64,000 nt of DNA from contig CAUVYH020000013.1 in the NCBI GenBank assembly GCA_963556065.3, forward strand, positions 186,001 to 250,000. Reading direction: 5' to 3'. Position 1 is the stretch's first letter. Every line of letters begins with the position of its first letter. The notes under the pieces are model-generated. The model was not told where the DNA came from. It did not search any database and was given only the letters and a program-made list of their open reading frames with translations. The DNA comes from JBAXTE01 sp963556065. Its GTDB lineage: Bacteria; Bacteroidota; Bacteroidia; Bacteroidales; WCHB1-69. Shown here one piece after another: positions 43,239-53,096 of the stretch. A program made the position numbers and the translations under genes.

Positions 43239-45029
43239 ATGGCAGAAAAAGTAAATTTAACCATAGATGGTATCGATATTAGTGTCGATAAAGGATCTTC
43301 AGTGCTTGACGCTGCTCGCCAGGCAAATATTAAAATTCCCGTACTATGTCATCATCCCGACATTAATGTTGCTGGTAATTGTCGTGTTTGTGTGGTAGAA
43401 CAAATTGGTGCCCGCACACTTCCCGTATCATGTGCAACTCCTGCTGTAGATGGCATGGAAATTCTTACCAATTCACATAAAGTAAGATCAGCTCGAAAAC
43501 ACATAATAGAATTATTGTTATCGGAACATAATGCGGATTGCACCAAATGTTACAAAAATGGTAAATGTGAACTGCAAACATTGGCCGCAGAATATAAAAT
43601 CAGTAATGATTTCTTTATCGACTTAGTTCCGCTGAAACATTACTCCATTGACAAATATTCACCGGCAATTATTAAAGACGACAGCAAGTGCGTTCGTTGT
43701 CAACGTTGCGTACGTGTTTGCGAGGAACTTCAATCGGTAAGTGCAATTAGTTGTGCCCATAAGGGGCAGGACATGAAAGTTTCCACTTTCTTCGAACACT
43801 CTTTATTTGAAGTAGTTTGCACCAATTGCGGTCAGTGTATCAACCGTTGTCCTACCGGGGCTTTAGTAGAGAAGAACTACATCGAAGAAGTATGGGCCGC
43901 ACTATCAGACACAACAAAGCACGTAGTTGTTCAAACCGCTCCTGCAGTTCGTATTGCATTGGGTGAAGATTTGGGAAATGACCCCGGTATTCGCGTTACA
44001 GGCAAAATGGTTGCCGCTCTTAAACGCCTTGGCTTTGACGCTGTATTAGACACCGATTTCACTGCCGACTTAACCATTATGGAAGAAGGTTTTGAGCTAC
44101 TCGGTCGTTTAAAAAAAGCGGTTAAAGAAAAAGATCATACCGTAGCATTACCTCTTACTACTTCATGTTCTCCGGGTTGGATTAAATTTGTAGAACACAT
44201 GTTTCCCGATATGCTCGACAATGTATCTACTTGTAAATCTCCGCAACAAATGTTTGGAGCATTAGTTAAAACATATTATGCACAAAAGCGGGGTATCGAT
44301 CCTGCAAATATTGTTTCTGTATCCATTATGCCATGTACTGCCAAAAAATTTGAAGCAGACCGTCCGGAAATGCGCAGCAGCGGATACAAAGATGTCGATT
44401 ATGTATTAACTACTCGCGAACTTGCGATCATGATTAAACAAGCCGGTATTGAATTTTCAACCTTACAGGAAGAAAATTACGATAGCATCATGGGATCTTC
44501 AACCGGTGCAGCAGTCATCTTCGGCGCTACCGGAGGTGTTATGGAGGCTGCCTTGCGTACAGCATGGGAAGTTGTTACCGGAAAAGAAATACCTTTCGAA
44601 AACCTTAACGTAACTCCTGTTCGAGGAATGGAGGGAATTAAAGAAGCATCTGTGGTCATCACGGGAACTGTTCCCGACTGGAACTTCCTAGAAGGAGTTG
44701 AATTAAAATGTGCGGTTGCTCATGGTCTGGTAAATGCAAAAGAGCTGATGCAAAATATAAAAGACGGAAAAGCAATTTATCATTTCGTCGAAATCATGGC
44801 CTGCCCGGGCGGATGTTTAGGTGGCGGTGGTCAGCCAATTCCAACCAGCCTCGAAATCCGCAACAAACGCGCGGAAGCCATCTACTCTGAAGACACCGAT
44901 ATGCCTATACGAAAATCGCACGAAAATCCGGAAGTAATTGAGATTTACAAAGACTTTTTAGGCAAACCGAATGGACATAAATCGCACGAACTTCTTCACA
45001 CTCATTATAAACCGAGAGAACGCTACTAA
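43239..45029 (+). CDS. hydA: Trimeric [FeFe] hydrogenase catalytic subunit
   Basis: The 596-residue subunit makes or uses H2 at its H-cluster. The N-terminus has a [2Fe-2S] domain (Cys 37, 48, 51, 65), a His/Cys3 [4Fe-4S] site (HNADCTKCYKNGKC) and two [4Fe-4S] clusters (CVRCQRCVRVC, CTNCGQCINRC). The H-cluster motifs are TSCSPGW (about residue 308), MPCTAKKFE (about 364) and MACPGGCLGGGGQP (about 520). The C-terminal small-subunit-like helix region ends LLHTHYKPRERY. This is the group A NADH-linked trimeric type; no extra C-terminal [2Fe-2S] domain is present. Intact, in contrast to its neighbours. The maturases HydE, HydF and HydG are not in the window. Confidence 0.96.
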   Translation: MAEKVNLTIDGIDISVDKGSSVLDAARQANIKIPVLCHHPDINVAGNCRVCVVEQIGARTLPVSCATPAVDGMEILTNSHKVRSARKHIIELLLSEHNADCTKCYKNGKCELQTLAAEYKISNDFFIDLVPLKHYSIDKYSPAIIKDDSKCVRCQRCVRVCEELQSVSAISCAHKGQDMKVSTFFEHSLFEVVCTNCGQCINRCPTGALVEKNYIEEVWAALSDTTKHVVVQTAPAVRIALGEDLGNDPGIRVTGKMVAALKRLGFDAVLDTDFTADLTIMEEGFELLGRLKKAVKEKDHTVALPLTTSCSPGWIKFVEHMFPDMLDNVSTCKSPQQMFGALVKTYYAQKRGIDPANIVSVSIMPCTAKKFEADRPEMRSSGYKDVDYVLTTRELAIMIKQAGIEFSTLQEENYDSIMGSSTGAAVIFGATGGVMEAALRTAWEVVTGKEIPFENLNVTPVRGMEGIKEASVVITGTVPDWNFLEGVELKCAVAHGLVNAKELMQNIKDGKAIYHFVEIMACPGGCLGGGGQPIPTSLEIRNKRAEAIYSEDTDMPIRKSHENPEVIEIYKDFLGKPNGHKSHELLHTHYKPRERY

Positions 45030-45100
45030 GAGTAAATGTTTAAAACATATTCACGAGTTATTTTTTAAGAGATAATCTAAAAAAGTAATTACTCATTATA

Positions 45101-45138
45101 AAAAAAAGGATAATAAATTTTGTTATCCTTTTTTTTTT
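45101..45138 (+). terminator. Terminator after hydA
   Basis: AAGGATAA pairs with TTATCCTT and is flanked by A and T runs (ten T). It separates the hydrogenase operon from the sensory genes, which start 33 nt later. Confidence 0.85.
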
Positions 45139-45170
45139 GTATTAAATTTTATGGCAATAATTATAAAACT

Positions 45171-45419
45171 ATGAACGAAAAAACATCAAATTATTATCTG
45201 CTTGGGAAGTTCTTGTTTTGCTCGGGGGAACAGAGAATCTTTAAAATTTATCGAAAAAGTACATAAAAGAGCATAAGCTTTTCGGATAGAGTTGATTTTA
45301 GAGGGAAATTATGCTCGGGCAATTGTGGAAAGGGCCCTATCTTATTTATTGATAAAGAAATGCTGGAGGAAGTTAATGTAGAACAACTGCCTCATATATT
45401 AGACACTCTTTTTTTTTGA
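45171..45419 (+). pseudogene. [2Fe-2S] thioredoxin-like ferredoxin, three frame breaks
   Basis: Three one-base insertions in homopolymers (A runs near 45179-45184 and 45255-45259, a T run near 45280-45283) split this frame. Without them an 81-residue protein reads MNEKHQIIICLGSSCFARGN, then ESLKFIEKYIKEHKLSDR, VDFRGKLCSGNCGKGP, and ends HILDTLFF. The ligands C-x4-C (CLGSSC) and C-x3-C (CSGNC) are those of the NuoE/thioredoxin-like [2Fe-2S] family. Small proteins of this kind commonly precede sensory hydrogenase genes, so it may carry electrons to HydS. It ends 9 nt before hydS. Confidence 0.7.
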
Positions 45420-45428
45420 GAATAAGCA

Positions 45429-47294
45429 ATGATGAATTTGATAAACATCAGTCAGGAAGAATGTAAGCTATGCTATTCATGCATACGAGTATGCCCATCA
45501 AAAGCAATAAAAGTGAGCGACGGTTTATGCCGAAGTTATTCATAACAGGTGTATTGGATGTGGCAGTTGTTTTTTCTGTTTGCTCGCAAAACGCAGTACA
45601 TTATATTGACTCCAAAGAAGATGTTAAATTTCTACTGAAAGCTCCCGGAAAAAGTAGCCGCCATTGTAGCACCAAGTATCTCCGGTGAGTTTAGCGATAT
45701 TACAGATTACCGTAGTTTCGTCAGCATGATTAAAAGCTTAGGGTTTGCATACGTCAACGAGGTGAGTTTTGGAGTGGATTTAATGGCTTTTCAATATGAA
45801 AAATTATTTTCAGACTTTAACGGAAAATACTACATTACAGCCAATTGTCCCCCCTGTTGTAAGCTATATAGAGAAGTATTATCCCGAACTTATAGACAAT
45901 CTGGCTCCCATAATTCCGCACATGATAACGACTGCAAAAGTGCTTCACGAAAAACACGGGAACGATTTAAAGATTGTATATATCAGCCCTTGTATTGCTG
46001 CGAAAAATGAAATAAAAAAAATTCACAGATCCCGATACAAGAATCGACGCTGTACTTACTTATATAGAACTCCGAGAGCTGTTTAAAGAATTTGGAATTA
46101 CGGAAACATCCGTCTCTTTTTCGGATTTCGACACCCCTCTCGGACACAAAGGCTCCCTTTTTCCTATTAGCCGGGGGATGCTCCAAGCAGTAGATATCAA
46201 CGAAGATTTACTTACGGGAAGAATTATTTGTACCGAAGGTAGGGAAAATTTTCTTCAGGTGATTAAGGAATTCAAGCAAAAACATACAAATCAAACAGCA
46301 TATCGACTTATTTTATTGTGACGGCTGTATTATGGGTCCCGGAACTTCCAAAAAAGGAGATAAATTTCTCCGCAGGACATTGGTTATAGATTATGTTGAC
46401 AAGCGCTTAGAATCTTTTAACAGTCCCGAATGGGAAGCTGACATCAACCGGTATAGTACATTGAATTTTAAGCGCAGCTATAATCGCGATGATGACCAAC
46501 GTTTACCCAACCCTTCAAAAGAAGAATACAGAGAGATCTTAAATGAGTTGGGACGCGACAAGCCCCATGAAATACTAAGTTGTGGCGCTTGCGGTCACGA
46601 CAACTGCTCTAAATTTGCGATCGCTATCTGCAAAGGACTCGCCTCTCTCGAAATGTGCCCTACATACTCTTATAAAAAGATGAACGACTACATTGATGAG
46701 ATGGCCAACATTAATAAAAAGCTTTCCGAAACAAAAGAGGCCCTCACAAAATCGGAACAAAAAGCCAGAGAAGAAGAAAGTTTAGCTAAAGAGTTATCTC
46801 AAACGGTAACCTCTATGCTTCAAAAAATTCCACTTGCGATTGTAATTGTCAATCAGGATTTGAAAGTGATGCAATCCAACGAGTTTTTTGTCCGGTTGAT
46901 GGGAAAAAGAAGTTCAAGATATCAATAAAGTAGTTCCCGGCCTTATCAACGCAGACCTGCGCACGTTAGTTCCATTTCATAAGTTATTCGCATCATTGAT
47001 ATTCACTGGGGAAGACAGTTTGAACCGCGATGAAGAGTATAAGAACAAAGTTTACAACATCTCTGTTTTTACTATCAAAAAGCACGAAGTGGTAGGTGGA
47101 ATCATCCGAGATATGGAAAATCCGGAAGTCAGAAAAGATGAAGTTGTAGAAAGAGCTCGTGAGGTAATTCGCGAAAATCTTGAAGCCGTTCAACAAATTG
47201 CATATTTTACTTGGAGAAAAACTCTTCAAAAACGGAAAAAATCCTCCATTCAATTATTCAGTCCTACAATTCCGACGATAACTCCAGCAGATGA
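45429..47294 (+). pseudogene. hydS: PAS-containing sensory [FeFe] hydrogenase, nine frame breaks
   Basis: Removing nine inserted bases in short homopolymers (near 45524, 45570, 45649, 45849, 46014, 46278, 46904, 47205, 47217) gives 618 continuous residues. The order is: two [4Fe-4S] sites (CKLCYSCIRVCP, CIGCGSCFSVC); an H-cluster domain with the altered loops ANCPPVVSYIEKYYP, SPCIAAKNE and YCDGCIMGPG; a further four-Cys cluster domain (CGACGHDNCSKFAIAICKG, about residue 380); a coiled coil; and a PAS domain (about 450-570). This is the group C (HydS) architecture, thought to sense H2 or redox state and not to be a main catalyst. Its stop overlaps the phosphatase ATG (ATGA). Confidence 0.8.
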
Positions 47295-48483
47295 TAGACG
47301 ATAAATTTTATATTGAGGTTGATCTTGAGCAATACAACTGCAATGGAGAAATGATTTGCGGAGATGTTTTTTCTCTCCGAACGAATAAAAAAAGAGCGAC
47401 GAATTATTGCCGTGTTAAGCGATGGTATGGGAAGTGGAGTTAAAGCAAACGTATTAGCAACCTTAACCGCTTCCATGGCATTAAACTTTACTAAAGGACA
47501 TCGCAGCATACAACAGACGGCAGCTGTGATTATGGATACGCTACCTGTGTGTTCAATACGCAAAGTCAGCTACTCTACATTTACCATCATCGACATTGAA
47601 TTTGACGGAACTACTCAAATTGTTGAGTACGACAATCCTAATTGCATCGTTATGCGCGGAAAAAAAACCTTTTGATCCGGTTTTGGAGAGAAATTGAACT
47701 TGAAAGCCAGACGCATAAAGGAAAGACTTTACGAGCATGTACTTTTCAAGCACAAAAAGAAGATCGTATTTTCATCTGGTCCGACGGAATCACTCAATCG
47801 GGCATGGGAACAAAACAATATCCGTTTGGCTGGGGGCAGGAAAATGTAGAGCATTTTGTGCATAGTTCCATAGAACGGGATCCGTATATTTCGGCGCGGG
47901 AAATGGCAAAAAAAATCGTTTCTCTATCTTTAAGAAATGATAACGGGAAACCGCAGGATGACACCTCTTGCGCTGTGATTTATTATCGTCAACCCCGAAA
48001 GTTATTAGTCGTAACCGGGCCTCCTTATAACAAAGAAAACGATGCAAAACTCGCCATAAAGGTTCAAAATTTTGAAGGGAAAAAGGCGATTTGTGGTGGA
48101 ACTACCGCCGGAATTATCGCAGAGAACCTAGGTTTTTTTATACCGTTCGGGTATGGAAATCACCGATTACGATTTACCGCCAATCTCATATATGGAAGGA
48201 ATAAATTTAGTAACTGAAGGTATTTTAACACTCGGAAAAGTGTATCAAATTCTTGAAAATTACAAAAGTGATACTGTACTTTCCAACGGTCCGGCAGATG
48301 AAACTGGTTAAACTCATTCTGAAAAGCGATAAAATCCACTTTATTACGGGTACCAGTATCAACACAGCACATCAGGATCCGACTCTGCCTCAGGAACTCG
48401 AAATTCGCCGTAATGTAGTAAAACGTATTGTTAGTATTCTCGAAACCAAATTTATGAAGGATGTCTCCATTGAATTTATTTAA
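47291..48483 (+). pseudogene. SpoIIE/PP2C-family phosphatase with extra C-terminal domain, five frame breaks
   Basis: Five inserted bases (near 47367, 47660, 47681, 48133, 48291) split a 395-residue protein. Residues 1 to about 235 form a SpoIIE-type PP2C domain: NGEMICGDVF, IIAVLSDGMGSGVKAN (metal-binding Asp), IFIWSDGITQSGMGT and QDDTSCAVIYY. The last 160 residues form a separate domain beginning LLVVTGPPYNKEND, with GKKAICGGTTAGIIAENLG and EGINLVTEGILTLGKVYQIL; I know no name for it. Coupling to hydS by an ATGA overlap suggests that it is the output of the hydrogen sensor. No STAS or anti-sigma partner gene is nearby. Confidence 0.78.
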
Positions 48484-48713
48484 CCCATCCTTTTTATCGG
48501 TTTTTCACATACGATTTAATTAAAAAGCACTGCGATATAGAATTTCAACAGGAAGTTGGATTCAATATAGCAACTTATTACTACTATAATGGCATTAAAG
48601 GTGAATTTAAGCATTGGGCTAAAAAAGTTAAAAAGCATTTAAAAAAAGACTCCCCATTCTATAAAGCTTTAATTGATATGCAAACTAGATTTGGACAAAA
48701 AGAAGTAGTTTAA
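48474..48713 (+). pseudogene. Orphan C-terminal coding fragment, unknown
   Basis: A frame open from 48474 to a stop at 48713 has good coding character but no usable start codon. It contains HCDIEFQQEVGFNIATYYYY, then GEFKHWAKKVKKHLKKDSPF and ends MQTRFGQKEVV. It overlaps the phosphatase 3' end only at its edge. I do not recognise the family. It may be the remnant of a gene lost between the hydrogenase region and fabI. The next 290 nt up to fabI are AT-rich and empty. Confidence 0.4.
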
Positions 48714-49003
48714 ACTGCAACTAACATTTCATATTTGCCATAATTTTAGACCATCTTTTGCCAATTCAACTTCATTATAGACAAAATTCTTCAATATCTT
48801 AATTACAACAAAAAAGAGAGTGATATAATAAAAATTTGCTTTACCTCAAATTCTAAAGGAAAGCAAATTTTCACAAATACATTTATTCAGTTTAACCAAT
48901 TGATTTTCAGCACACAAAAACTCATCACCGAAATAAAAAGCATTGAAAATCATTTTTATTTGACATTATTTTAAAAATCAGAATACCAAACATTTATTTT
49001 TCA

Positions 49004-49834
49004 TTATCCGAGGCAGGCCCTGCAATTAATAAACTGATCAATCAATTTATTACTGATTCCCATGGAAACGTAACCACCATCGTGATAAAGATTCTGCATG
49101 GTGACCATTCGGGTGTAATCGGAGAAAAGAGTGATGCAGTAATCTGCACAGGATTCCGAATCTGCATTTCCAAGTGGCGACATATCATCGGCATAATTGT
49201 AAAACGCATCAAATCCGGAAACACCGGTTCCTGCAGTAGTTCTAGTAGGTGACTGGGATACCGAATTGATTCTTACTTTTTTAACTCTGCCATAATGGTA
49301 ACCGAACTGACGCACGATGGACTCCAACATGGCTTTGGCCTGAGACATGTCGCTGTAGCTAGAATAGGCCCGTTGGGCGGCGATATACGAAAGGGCGACT
49401 ACCGAACCATAATCGTTGATGGCATCCAAGCGCCAAGCAACCGAAAGCACCTTATGAAGAGAAACCGCTGATACATCCAACGTTTTCATCAGATAATCAT
49501 AATTTAATTCGGGGTAAGGGATTCCTTTGCGGACGTTTGGGGACATGCCGACCGAATGAAGTACAAAGTCGATTTTCCCATCCAAAACCCGCATGGATTC
49601 CGTAAACAAATCTTCCAGTTCGGAAACGACCGTGATATCTGCACCGATCACCTGTGAATTGGTGGCTTCTGCCAAGCGGTAAATATCTTTTTTTCGTAGA
49701 GCGATTGGGGCATTCGACAATACAAATTGGGCTCCCTCTGCATGTGCTTTGAGTGCCACTTGCCAAGCTATTGAATTCTCATCCAACGCCCCAAATATAA
49801 TTCCTTTTTTCCCTTTTAATAGCTGATTCGACAT
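49004..49834 (-). CDS. fabI: Enoyl-ACP reductase
   Basis: This NADH-dependent SDR reduces trans-2-enoyl-ACP in the last step of fatty-acid elongation. It has 276 residues. GIIFGALDENSIAWQVAL near residue 12 is the cofactor-binding start in its FabI form, SVGMSPNV replaces the usual SIAFAP loop, and YSSYSDMSQAKAML (about 157-170) carries the Tyr-x6-Lys catalytic pair. A minus-strand TACTTTTG box at 49931-49938 could be its promoter, giving a leader of about 90 nt. Confidence 0.94.
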   Translation of the reverse strand: MSNQLLKGKKGIIFGALDENSIAWQVALKAHAEGAQFVLSNAPIALRKKDIYRLAEATNSQVIGADITVVSELEDLFTESMRVLDGKIDFVLHSVGMSPNVRKGIPYPELNYDYLMKTLDVSAVSLHKVLSVAWRLDAINDYGSVVALSYIAAQRAYSSYSDMSQAKAMLESIVRQFGYHYGRVKKVRINSVSQSPTRTTAGTGVSGFDAFYNYADDMSPLGNADSESCADYCITLFSDYTRMVTMQNLYHDGGYVSMGISNKLIDQFINCRACLG

Positions 49835-50006
49835 AATGTAATTTGTTTATTATACTTTTTTAAACTAATATTGTATTAAAATGTTCATAGATAATGTAAC
49901 GCAATCCAATGTTCTATTCGGTTTAGGGTGCAAAAGTACGCAATCGTTTGATCAAGGAGGAGTTTGAACACAAAATGAATGATTATTTTTTGATTAATTA
50001 ACAGAG

Positions 50007-51892
50007 ATGACAATGAAAAAAATCATAATTTTATTTTTTATCACATTGATTTTCATAAATTTATGTAAATCACAAACTTTTATACAAACAACCGATTCCA
50101 TTCCGATGCGCGATGGTAAAAAACTGGCTGCGGATATTTATCTCCCTTCCACCCCGGGAACCTATCCTGTGATTTTGGTTCAAACCCCATATAACCGCCT
50201 TTACTACAGAATTAACCAACCGCTTGGACTCGGTTCGTTGACCGGATTACCTTATGCTTTGGTAGTGGTTGACTGGCGCGGATTTTACGGTTCTGCTTCC
50301 GCCATGGTAGCCAATCCTGATCGGGGGAAAGATGGCTACGACATCGTGGAATGGATTGCCACTCAAACTTGGTCGAATGGGAAAGTCGGTACATGGGGAC
50401 CCTTCTGCGCTTGGAAAAAATCCAATTTCAAACCGCTAAAGAAAATCCGCCTCATCTCACCTGCTGCGTTCCACTTGTATCTGGTTGTCAGTTCAGCTAC
50501 TCCGACTACTTTCCCGGTGGAGTCTATCGCAAAGAATACGTGGACCAGCTCGACAACCTCGGATTCGGACTATCCACTTTTTTGCTGAACAACCCCGTTT
50601 TACAGCACCACTTGGCAATATGTGGAAAACGCCAACTATTACCCACAATCCATACAGGCTCCAACATTTATGATTGGTGGCTGGTACGATCACAATGTAG
50701 AACTGATGATGCAACTTTTCGGTGGAATTCAGACACTGTCGCCGACCACGGTTCGCAATCAGCACAAGCTAATGATGGGGCCATGGGCACACGGCGGATT
50801 TGGCACTGCCCATGTAGGCACCTGCACACAGGGACAACTTACCTATAACGAAGCCTGTGGCTGGAGCGACTCTCTGGCATTACGTTTCTTCGATTACTAC
50901 CTACGAGATTCTGCCAATGGCTGGAATTCTGAACCCGTTATCCGCTATTTTCAGATGGGCGAAAACACATGGCAAGAAACTCCAACATGGCCTCCAACGG
51001 GAACCACGCCCATAAAACTGTTTTTCAACGAAAGTAACAGTCTCACTCCCTTCCCTACCCGCTTCGGCAAACGCATCGGCAAACATCATCTACGACCCGC
51101 ACAATCCGTCCCCGACCATTGGAGGCTCCACGTTACGGAACGATTTACTACAAGGCCCCTACGATCAGGCCCCTATAGTGGAATCAAGGAATGACATCCT
51201 GATTTTTCACCACACCAGCCCTTTCAGAGAATGTAGTAATGAAGGGAACCGGCCGGGTTCATCTGTTTGTCAGCTCCAACCGCCTCGATACCGATTTCGG
51301 ATACCGCCTCACCGACGTTTACCCCGACGGTCGTTCGATGTTGCTGGTGGACAATATCCAGCGGATGCGCTTCCGCAATGGCTTCCTTACTTCCGATACC
51401 GCCTCCATGCAATCGGGCACCGTTTACGAAATCGATATCGATATCCACGACTTGGCAAATACTTTTTTGGCCGGACATAAAATTCGTATCGACATTACCT
51501 CTTCCAATTATCCCCGTTTCGATAATAACCTGAATAACGGCAGAGCCATGTACACTTCCGGGCGATACGCTAACGGCAACCAACACCGTCTATTTTTCAA
51601 ATAACAAGGCCTCTTTCGTGGAACTGCCGCTGATCAGTTACCCGTTGGCCATCGCTGACCTTTTTGCCACCAACGGCGACTTCACCCTATTCCCGAATCC
51701 TGTAACCGAATCCTTTTCCGTTGCCGGCGGGGATTACACCAAAATCAACGTGTATAACCTCAACGGAGTAAAACTCTTCAGCAAAAAGAGGTCGGAAAGC
51801 TACGACCTCCGCCCGTTGCCCGCCGGAGGTCTATTTTGTGGAAAACTATTGGAAATGGTGGGGTTTGTAGGAGGAAGTTGGTGAAGGGGTGA
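50007..51892 (+). pseudogene. Exported S15/CocE-type acyl hydrolase with T9SS type A domain, eight frame breaks
   Basis: Eight inserted bases (near 50400, 50415, 50593, 51048, 51203, 51560, 51828, 51840) split a 625-residue protein. It has a signal peptide (IIILFFITLIFINLCKSQ). The X-Pro dipeptidyl-peptidase/CocE-NonD hydrolase domain follows: MRDGKKLAADIYLP, VVVDWRGFYGS, the Ser nucleophile in GTWGPSALG (about residue 134), PTFMIGGWYDHNVE (Asp) and MMGPWAHGG (His). A beta-rich domain has VHLFVSSNRLDTDF and GHKIRIDITSSNYPRF. The last 75 residues are a type A sorting domain (FTLFPNPVTESFSV, INVYNLNGVKLF, LPAGVYFVKTIGNGG). The second half is clearly richer in GC than its neighbours. Confidence 0.8.
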
Positions 51893-52005
51893 TTATCTGA
51901 TAGCAATAAATAAAAAGCCTAATGAATATACCTAAATATCAATAATTAATACACAATTCATTATTAATCGACACATTAATTTCATGTTTATTTTTTATAA
52001 TAATA

Positions 52006-52793
52006 TCACCATTTAATTATTTTATTATCAGAATCAATAACACCTTCTATCCTATTAATCTGTTTATGGTCTGCTTTATCATCATATTTATTAGTAGTTT
52101 TGAATGTGTCTTTAAACACTTTCTCCAACTTTAATACTCCATTATAATATAATTCAGGGATCAATGCGAAATTTAAACCTTTTCCTATTATTGGAATACT
52201 TGGATACATAACTCCACTACATCTACTCCTTAATAATAAAGTATTTGATATTGCACTTGTTAACACGTATATAGACTTATTATTATATGATGAAGTAGTA
52301 AATTTGTCAAATAAAAATTCTCAATAATAGCCAATTCTTGATCACAATAATCCTCCTTGATTTTATTCAAATCGCTAAATTTGTTATTATTAAAAATAAG
52401 ATCAACTTTAACATTTTCCAATAATCTCCAAAAACCGATTGTCACATCAAACGTTGTCCCTAAAGGGTTTTCTTTCCATTCTTCCATAAATTCAGAATAA
52501 CTCGTTTCAATTTTATCCGAACAATAAAACATCGACTGAAATGGTCTATTAATTCTATTAAATTGAGATACTATTTTTGGGAGAGGACAGGCAATATCAT
52601 CGAAACGATAGAAAAATTTAACATCCTTATTTTCACGCGATCTATAAATTATTTGACCCTTAGGAATAGTATATTCAAAAACAGGTAATGCTATTTCAGC
52701 AGAATGAAAAAACAATAAAATTTTCTCATATGCAAATTTTTCGTTTAAATCAAAGTTATCAAGAACCTTTATTTTTTTTTCAATTTCAGCCAT
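52006..52793 (-). CDS. RES-domain protein, one frame break
   Basis: The frame from 52793 breaks near 52314-52318; adding one T (minus strand) to a five-T run restores 262 residues. IIYRSRENKD (about 50), FNRINRPFQSMFYCSDKIET and SYSEFMEEW fit the RES fold, in which Arg and Tyr residues bind NAD. Some RES proteins are NAD-degrading toxins paired with an Xre antitoxin, but no such gene lies next to it, and this longer form may have another job. The second half (RCSGVMYPSIP, GLNFALIPELYYNG) is typical of the longer RES proteins. No signal peptide. Confidence 0.6.
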
Positions 52794-53041
52794 TTTGTTG
52801 TTCTATTTTAAATTAGCTACAAACACATTTTTTTTGCCAGGGAATTTATTCGTGATCCGATCATGTCACAATACAGGTTTTTTCGGTGATTAGTGCTAAT
52901 GTTTATTATCTCGTGCTTTATTTATAATAAATCCCTTCACAACAAACCACAAAATCAATCACATAAACACACCCCACCTCAAAAAAGTCAAAAATAATAG
53001 CAATTTAAAGTTTCATCTGTTGAGCCCATTTGCGATTATCT

Positions 53042-53063
53042 CCAACAAAGTTAGGAAATTATC
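53042..53063 (-). promoter_or_regulatory. Promoter-like repeat with TAACTTTG box, copy 1
   Basis: A 22-nt sequence repeated with one mismatch at 54337-54358. On the minus strand it carries TAACTTTG (53053-53046). It could start transcription of the RES-domain gene, 250 nt downstream. Confidence 0.4.
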
Positions 53064-53096
53064 ACTGCATTTATTTAATTTCGTTGCATATTTGCA

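Noticed and set aside
45171..48483. True decay of the sensory hydrogenase genes
   Set aside because: Every break is a one-base insertion in a short run, no substitution-type stop was seen, and all motifs are intact after correction. I keep decay as a possibility until reads are checked.
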